This document shows, one piece after another, positions 58,855 to 64,000 of a stretch of DNA of 64,000 bases (its first letter is position 1; each line of letters begins with the position of its first letter). Both the position numbers and the translations under genes were made by a program. The notes beneath the pieces are model-generated. The model ran no database searches. It was not told the origin of the DNA and was given only the letters and a program-made list of their open reading frames with translations. Source of the stretch: Novosphingobium sp. KA1 (GTDB lineage Bacteria > Pseudomonadota > Alphaproteobacteria > Sphingomonadales > Sphingomonadaceae); assembly GCF_017309955.1 (NCBI RefSeq), contig NZ_CP021249.1, positions 190,798 to 254,797 of the forward strand. The letters are read 5' to 3'.

Positions 58855-60355
58855 TGAGGCCTCGCACCGTGTCGTAGCGGGCGCAGTCTGCAATCGGCGG
58901 ATGCTTGAGCTTCAGGTTGACGACGACGTCCATGGTCTGGGCATCGCGAGGCTCACGCCGGCGGGACAGGATGTTGAGGATGACCTCGTCGCTGACCGTT
59001 CCTGCGCTGAGGGCCTCGGCGACTGCGGCTTCAACAACCTCGAGGCCGTCGTCGGGAATGGCGGCCAGGACGCGGACGAAGCGGCGATCCGCATCATCGC
59101 CCTTGCCCAGCTTGCGCCGCAGTTGGGCCAGTGCAGGTGGGAGAGCCCAGTCCTGGAAGGGGGCGCCATTGCGCAACGCACCGGGCTTGCGGGCGAGGAT
59201 GGGCAGGTAATGCCACGGATCGAAGATCGTCTGGTTCCGACCGAAGACCCGTTCGTGTTCGGCAACGACAGCGCCGTCGCAGCGGATCACGATGCGCGTT
59301 GCGTAGGCGCGCACCTGCACAGCTTGATGGGCCGCCTTTGCCATCACCGAATACCGATTGCGATCGAAGCTCACGAGGCACGTCGAACTGGCTACGTGTT
59401 CGCTCTCGAAGAACCCGTCGAAGGGGACCGGTAGCGGTTGCAGCATGGGAAGCTCCGCCTCCAGCGCCTGCGCGATCGTCATATCTGCCTGGTCAGGATG
59501 CTGGTTGCGTTCCGCCCAGCGACGGCACTCGGCCTCCAGCCAGATGTTCAGCTCCTCGAGGCTGGCAAAGCGCAGGCGCGGCTTGAACAGGCGCTCCCTG
59601 CTAGTCTGAACCTGGTTCTCGACCTGCCCCTTCTCCCACCCTGCGGCAGGACTGCAGGCCACCGGCTCGACGCGATAGTGGTCCGTCATGATCAGGAACC
59701 GCCGGTTGAACAGGCGTTCCTTGCCGGTGAACACCGTCGTCACAGCCGTCTTCATATTGTCGTAGATGCCGCGCGTCGGAACCCCGCCGAAGAACGCAAA
59801 GGCGCGGGAATGTGCGTCGAACACCATCTCCTGCGTCTCGCGAGGATATGCACGGACGAATGGTGCCCGTGACCAGCATAATCGCATATGAGCGACCTTC
59901 ACCCGCATCGGCTTGCCCGCGATCTCGACATCCTCGTGGCTCCAGTCGAACTGGTAAGCCTCGCCTGGCCTGTACATCAATGGGATGAACACCTTCCCCA
60001 TATCGCCGGCGTCGGCGCGACGCTCACGCTTCCAGCGCGCGGCATAGCGCCGCACAGCGTCATAGGAGCCGCCGAACCCTTCGCGCTGAAGCAGATCATG
60101 GATCCTCGTCATACGAAGCCGGTCACGCCGGGGCAGCCCTTCATTCTGCTCGAGCAATTCTTCAAGACGAGCACTGAAAGGTCCGGTCCGCGGCCGGTGC
60201 TGTTCCTTACGCTCGTAACTGGCGTCCGCGTCCGGTGCCCGGACCGCCTTGCGCACCGTGTTGCGCGATAGCCGCAAATCCCGCGCTATCGCCTTGATAG
60301 GCTTCCCGTCCCGGTGCTCCCGACGGATCCTCGCAATCGTCTCCACAACCAACAT
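58841..60355 (-). CDS. istA: IS21 transposase IstA
   Basis: 504 residues. N-terminal HTH ([19 protein letters not shown]), rve core with [18 protein letters not shown] and [11 protein letters not shown] (D, D, E), and a C-terminal Mu-type domain. Full length. Confidence 0.92.
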   Translation of the reverse strand: MLVVETIARIRREHRDGKPIKAIARDLRLSRNTVRKAVRAPDADASYERKEQHRPRTGPFSARLEELLEQNEGLPRRDRLRMTRIHDLLQREGFGGSYDAVRRYAARWKRERRADAGDMGKVFIPLMYRPGEAYQFDWSHEDVEIAGKPMRVKVAHMRLCWSRAPFVRAYPRETQEMVFDAHSRAFAFFGGVPTRGIYDNMKTAVTTVFTGKERLFNRRFLIMTDHYRVEPVACSPAAGWEKGQVENQVQTSRERLFKPRLRFASLEELNIWLEAECRRWAERNQHPDQADMTIAQALEAELPMLQPLPVPFDGFFESEHVASSTCLVSFDRNRYSVMAKAAHQAVQVRAYATRIVIRCDGAVVAEHERVFGRNQTIFDPWHYLPILARKPGALRNGAPFQDWALPPALAQLRRKLGKGDDADRRFVRVLAAIPDDGLEVVEAAVAEALSAGTVSDEVILNILSRRREPRDAQTMDVVVNLKLKHPPIADCARYDTVRGLNAAA

Positions 60356-60471
60356 CCCTGTACCCGCCGTCCGGAACCCAAACGGCGGCGCTTCTCATGA
60401 TGAGATGAAGGGGGTCAATTTTAGACGCCGATCACCCCGCTAAGGGGGTCAATTTTGCACGCCGCTCCACA

Positions 60472-61289
60472 TTGTAGTGGCGCCGCCAGGCCTCGATCAG
60501 CACCTTGGCCTCGGCGAGGCTGTAGAAGATCTCGCCGTTGAGGAGCTCGTCGCGCAGCGAGCCGTTGAAGCTCTCGTTGTAAACGTTCTCCCATGGCGAG
60601 CCCGGCGCGATGTAGAGCGTCTTCACGCCGATCTGGCCGAGCCATTCCTGAACCGCGGTCGCGATGAACTCGCTGCCATTGTCAGACCTGATATGCGCTG
60701 GCGGACCTCGCTCGACGAACAGCTCGGCGAGCGCGGCAAGCACGTGCTCGTGTTTAAGCTGACGCGCGACGACCAGTGCCAGGCACTCCCGGCTGGCTTC
60801 GTCGATAACGGTGAGGATCCGGAACTTGCGCCCGTCATGGGTGCGTTCCTCGACAAAGTCATAAGCCCAGACGTGCCCCGGATACTCCGGCCGCAGCCGG
60901 ATGCACGAGCCGTCGTTGAGCCAGAGCCGGCCCCGCTTCGGCTGCCGCTGGGGCACCTTCAACCCTTCGCGCCGCCAGATCCGCTCGACGCGTTTATGGT
61001 TCACCGACCAGCCGGCGGTGTGCAGCAGCGCCGTCATACGGCGGTACCCATAACGTCCATATTGTTTGGCCAAAGCGACGATATCCTCGGTGAGCGCCTC
61101 TTCGTCATCTGCCCCGCACGGGACCTTGCGCTGCGTCGACCGGTGCTGGCCGAGCACACGGCATACCCGCCGCTCGGATACGTCCAGCACGTCTCGGACC
61201 TGATCGATGCAGCGCCGGCGTCGTGCGGGGCTCAGAAGTTTCCCTTTGCCGCCTCCTGAAGGATGAGCTTGTTGAGAACGGCGGAGCAA
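60472..61289 (-). pseudogene. IS3 transposase OrfB, main part (with orfA tail)
   Basis: Contains the HTH_21 region ([19 protein letters not shown]), and the rve core with [20 protein letters not shown] and [10 protein letters not shown] (D, D, E). It is cut at AWRRHYN, where the IS21 entered; the following residues are at 57774-57912. At the upstream end only the last dozen codons of orfA ([11 protein letters not shown]) remain. Confidence 0.87.
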
Positions 61290-61377
61290 TATTCGGCCAC
61301 GCTAGCGGCGGGATAGTCCTGCTGCGGGCGGCGTAAAAGTCGTCCACCTTGAAGCCTTTCTGCCAAGTCAGGGAGGT

Positions 61378-62886
61378 GTGGGGATCTACAGCGTGGAACT
61401 TTATCTTCAGGTCCGTTTGGCTTGCGCGGATGGCATGAGCCAGCGGGCGGCGGCGAAGCGTTTCAATGTGTCGCGCGATACGGTGCGCAAGATGCTGTCG
61501 TTTTCATCGCCGCCGGGTTACCGGCGTCAGTCTGCACCGCAGCGCCCGAAGCTGGACGGGTTTGTGGGGATCATCGATGGATGGCTTGAGGGGGATCGCG
61601 GTGTCCCGCGCAAGCAGCGCCATACGGCGAAGCGGGTATTCGACCGTTTGCGCACCGAGCATGGTTTCACCGGCGGCTATACGATCATCAAGGATTACAT
61701 CCGGGAGCGCGAGCAGCGCAGCCGGGAGATGTTCGTGCCGCTGGCGCACCCGGCGGGAGATGCACAGGCCGATTTCGGGGAAGCTCTGGTGGAGATCGGC
61801 GGGGTGGAGCAAAAAGCCTACTTCTTCGCGCTCGATCTGCCGCACAGTGATGCCTGCTATGTGCGAGCCTATCCGGCGGCGGTGGCGGAGGCCTGGGTGG
61901 ACGGACATGTCCATGCCTTCGCGTTCTTCGGCGCGGTGCCGCGCTCGATCGTCTATGACAACGATCGCTGCCTTGTGGCGAAAATCCTGCCAGACGGCAC
62001 GCGCAAGCGTGCCACGCTGTTCAGCGCTTTCCTGTCGCATTACGTGATCCGCGACCGCTATGCCCGCCCGGGCAAGGGGAACGAGAAAGGCAATGTGGAA
62101 GGGCTGGTAGGTTACTGCCGCCGCAATTTCATGGTGCCGATCCCGAAGTTCCCGACCTGGGAGGCCTTCAACCTGTGGCTGGAGGAGCAATGCCGCAAGC
62201 GCCAGCAGGACAAGGTGCGCGGGGAGAGCGAGACGATCGGTGAGCGCTTGCAGCGCGATCTGGCGGCCATGCAGCCTCTGCCCGCTACACCCTTCGAGGC
62301 CTGCGATCAGACGAGCGGGCGGGTCTCCTCGCAATCTCTGGTGCGCTACAAGACCAACGATTATTCGGTTCCGGTAGTCTGGGGCCATCAGGAGGTCTGG
62401 ATCAGGGCCTATGTCGATGAAGTGGTGATCGGATGCCGCAGCGAAGTTATCGCCCGTCATCCTCGTTGCTATGCCCGCGAGGAGGTTATCTTCGCCCCGC
62501 TCCACTATCTCCCGCTGGTCGAGCAGAAGATCAACGCATTCGACCAGGCCGCCCCTTTGCAGGGCTGGGATTTGCCCGAAGCGTTCGGGACGCTGCAGCG
62601 GTTGATGGAAGGGCGCATGCACAAACATGGCAGGCGCGAATATGTGCAGGTGCTGCGCCTGCTGGAAACGTTCACCCTCGCCGATCTCCAGGCGGCGGTG
62701 GAACAGGCCATCGCCCTTGGCGCCATCGGCTTCGATGCCGTCAAGCACCTCGTCCTGTGCCGGGTCGAACGCGTACCGCCCAGACTGGACCTGGACATCT
62801 ATCCCTTCCTGCCTCGCACCACGGTCGAGAAGACCGTTGCCAGAGCCTATCTGAGCCTGCTCTGCGACAGGCAGGAGGCCGCATGA
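61378..62886 (+). CDS. istA: IS21 transposase IstA (second type)
   Basis: 502 residues from a GTG preceded by AGGGAGGT. HTH (SQRAAAKRFNVSRDTVRKML), rve core with QADFGEALVEIG, VYDNDRCLVAK and GNEKGNVEGLVGY. Only distantly similar to the IstA at 58841, so the two IS21 elements are different species. Confidence 0.92.
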   Translation: MGIYSVELYLQVRLACADGMSQRAAAKRFNVSRDTVRKMLSFSSPPGYRRQSAPQRPKLDGFVGIIDGWLEGDRGVPRKQRHTAKRVFDRLRTEHGFTGGYTIIKDYIREREQRSREMFVPLAHPAGDAQADFGEALVEIGGVEQKAYFFALDLPHSDACYVRAYPAAVAEAWVDGHVHAFAFFGAVPRSIVYDNDRCLVAKILPDGTRKRATLFSAFLSHYVIRDRYARPGKGNEKGNVEGLVGYCRRNFMVPIPKFPTWEAFNLWLEEQCRKRQQDKVRGESETIGERLQRDLAAMQPLPATPFEACDQTSGRVSSQSLVRYKTNDYSVPVVWGHQEVWIRAYVDEVVIGCRSEVIARHPRCYAREEVIFAPLHYLPLVEQKINAFDQAAPLQGWDLPEAFGTLQRLMEGRMHKHGRREYVQVLRLLETFTLADLQAAVEQAIALGAIGFDAVKHLVLCRVERVPPRLDLDIYPFLPRTTVEKTVARAYLSLLCDRQEAA

Positions 62887-63650
62887 GCGATCAGGCACCG
62901 GAGATTCTTCTCGCTCACCATCTCAAGGCCCTCAAGCTGCCTACGTGCCTGCGAGAGCATCACAAGCTCGCCCGGCAATGTGCCGCTGAAGGCGTCGATC
63001 ATATCCGCTTCCTCGCCCGTCTCGTCGAGATGGAGATGATCGACAGGGAGCGTCGTATGGTCGAGCGGCGCATCAAGGCCGCGCGCTTCCCCGCCGTCAA
63101 AAGCCTCGATAGCTTCGACTTCGCCGTCATCCCCAGGCTCAACAAGATGCAGGTGCTCGAGATGGCGCGCTGCGAGTGGATCGAGCGGCGTGAGAACGCC
63201 ATCGCTCTGGGGCCATCGGGCACCGGGAAGACGCACGTAGCTTTGGGGCTCGGACTGGCAGCATGCCAGAAAGGACTGTCGGTGGGCTTCACCACTGCGG
63301 CGGCGCTGGTCAGCGAGATGATGGAGGCGCGCGACGAGCGGCGTCTCCTGCGCTTCCAGAAGCAGATGGCCGGATACAAGCTGCTCATCATTGACGAACT
63401 GGGCTTCGTACCGCTCTCCAAGACCGGTGCCGAACTGTTGTTCGAGCTGATCTCCCAGCGCTATGAGCGCGGCTCCACCTTGATCACCAGCAACCTGCCC
63501 TTCGACGAATGGACCGAAACCTTCGGATCCGAGCGCCTCACAGGCGCGCTCCTCGATCGTCTGACCCATCACGTCAGCATCCTCGAGATGAACGGCGAAA
63601 GCTATCGCCTCGCTCACAGCCGGGCCCGAAAGGCCAAAACCAGACCCTGA
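62883..63650 (+). CDS. istB: IS21 helper ATPase IstB (second type)
   Basis: 255 residues from the ATG overlapping the istA stop. Walker A GPSGTGKTH, Walker B LLIIDELGFVPL, TSNLPFDEW. Complete. Confidence 0.92.
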   Translation: MSDQAPEILLAHHLKALKLPTCLREHHKLARQCAAEGVDHIRFLARLVEMEMIDRERRMVERRIKAARFPAVKSLDSFDFAVIPRLNKMQVLEMARCEWIERRENAIALGPSGTGKTHVALGLGLAACQKGLSVGFTTAAALVSEMMEARDERRLLRFQKQMAGYKLLIIDELGFVPLSKTGAELLFELISQRYERGSTLITSNLPFDEWTETFGSERLTGALLDRLTHHVSILEMNGESYRLAHSRARKAKTRP

Positions 63651-63661
63651 AAATCAAGCCA

Positions 63662-63714
63662 ATGCCGGGGGGAGTGGCCTTCGGGCTACGCCCTCACGCC
63701 ACTCCCCCCGGCAT
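63662..63714. terminator. Strong hairpin after istB
   Basis: Perfect 17-bp stem (ATGCCGGGGGGAGTGGC and its inverse at 63698-63714) around a 19-nt loop, 11 bp after the istB stop. No T-run follows. It may terminate istAB transcription or guard the IS end. Confidence 0.6.
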
Positions 63715-63773
63715 GTAACACCGTGGCCTGGTTTTACGCCGCCGCATGGCCGACTTTTGCTCCGCCGTTGACA

Positions 63774-63951
63774 AGAGCAGGCGCAGCGCCTCGCGGACCG
63801 GTCCGCGCCCGAGCCCCAGCAGCCGCGCCAGCTCCGGCTCGACGAGCCTCTGGCCAGGCCCGAACCGCGAGTCGCGGATCGCCGCGCTGATCGCGCTGGC
63901 TGCCCTCTCGGCGGCCGCGCGCCCCTCGGGCGGCTGCTCCTTGCTCTCCAT
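63774..63951 (-). pseudogene. GntR-family regulator, 5' part only
   Basis: Starts MESKEQPPEGRAAAERAA and continues with the GntR winged helix (IRDSRFGPGQRLVEPELARLLGLGRGPVREALRLLL). Coding is cut at RLLLS by the end of the second IS21; the effector (FCD-type) domain is absent from the window. The frame runs on into the IS for about 25 more codons. Confidence 0.75.
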
Positions 63952-64000
63952 ATCGGGTATGTTCTCGCTCCGGGCCGAAATGATCCGGTTGACATTGCTT

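Larger units (their letters stand above)
57913..60471. mobile_element. IS21-family element 1
   Basis: Carries istA and istB on the minus strand. Ends carry repeated CAAAA(C/T)TGACCCC blocks pointing inward. The flanking TTGTAG is present on both sides (57907-57912 and 60472-60477), a clean target duplication within the IS3 orfB gene, which proves the element's borders to within a base or two. Confidence 0.88.
57740..61269. mobile_element. IS3-family element, split by IS21 and truncated
   Basis: The right part (57740-57912) and left part (60472-61269) together give a continuous IS3 orfB when the IS21 between them is removed. The outer end at about 57740 reads TGAGCAGCCCCCACCGG. On the other side most of orfA is missing, cut by the second IS21 at about 61270. 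Confidence 0.8.
61270..63773. mobile_element. IS21-family element 2
   Basis: Carries istA and istB on the plus strand. The right end, read inward, is TGTCAACGGCGGAGCAAAAG; the left end TGTTGAGAACGGCGGAGCAA matches it with small differences. Further inward repeats GGCGGCGTAAAA lie near both ends. Left flank is IS3, right flank a GntR gene, so the two sides come from different places and no target duplication is seen. Confidence 0.82.

Noticed and set aside
1..64000. tRNA or rRNA genes
   Set aside because: No stretch with tRNA or rRNA features was recognised by reading; a covariance-model search would be decisive.

Overview
The window looks like part of a large catabolic plasmid of an alphaproteobacterium, most likely a sphingomonad (Sphingobium/Novosphingobium type). 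The reasons are a RepA_C-type initiator next to an iteron-rich region, a ParA/ParB pair, a strawberry-notch/toprim backbone pair, two TonB-dependent receptors beside aromatic-degradation genes, and many insertion sequences. No rRNA, tRNA or CRISPR array was seen.

Layout. 1-0.8 kb: end of an HTH antitoxin-like gene and a vapBC toxin-antitoxin pair. 0.8-9.7 kb: plasmid backbone genes (strawberry-notch-like helicase/methyltransferase and a toprim protein). The helicase gene is split by a 3.7-kb element with three overlapping tyrosine recombinase genes (a RIT element). Its 90-bp terminal repeats carry a ribosome binding site, an ATG and codons in frame with the downstream half of the gene. 9.8-14 kb: repA, an iteron origin, parA and parB with two palindromes between them. 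14.2-21.3 kb: tniA-tniB-tniQ transposition module, two related HTH proteins (one truncated) and a separate tyrosine recombinase. 21.4-22.4 kb: an IS630 remnant that has cut a flavin reductase gene.

Catabolic part 1 (22.5-33.5 kb): a phthalate 4,5-dioxygenase oxygenase, a cis-dihydrodiol dehydrogenase and 4,5-dihydroxyphthalate decarboxylase, an accessory nadC copy, an MFS carrier and an IclR regulator. Next come a mobA-like 3-hydroxybenzoate 4-hydroxylase and its divergent MarR regulator. Both routes would lead to protocatechuate; ring cleavage of protocatechuate is not encoded here. 33.6-40.3 kb is a transport region in which three genes (TonB receptor, MFS carrier, SDR) carry frameshifts.

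Catabolic part 2 (40.5-52.9 kb): a complete-looking terminal dioxygenase (alpha, beta, Rieske ferredoxin), C-C hydrolase, LigB-type extradiol dioxygenase, SDR dihydrodiol dehydrogenase, small ABM protein and TonB receptor in one direction. A LysR regulator is divergent from an aldehyde dehydrogenase and a thiamine-diphosphate enzyme. The substrate is not known; the gene set fits dihydroxylation, oxidation, meta-cleavage and hydrolysis of a side-chain aromatic acid or similar compound. No electron-transfer reductase was found for either Rieske system.

53-64 kb is an IS nest (IS5 remnant, IS66, an IS3 copy split by an IS21, and a second IS21 that cuts a GntR gene). It encloses an AT-richer three-gene cassette: a Sel1-repeat protein, a small membrane protein and a DarT-like DNA ADP-ribosyltransferase with no recognisable DarG antitoxin. 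The two observations most worth following are the coding terminal repeats of the RIT element and this orphan DarT cassette.
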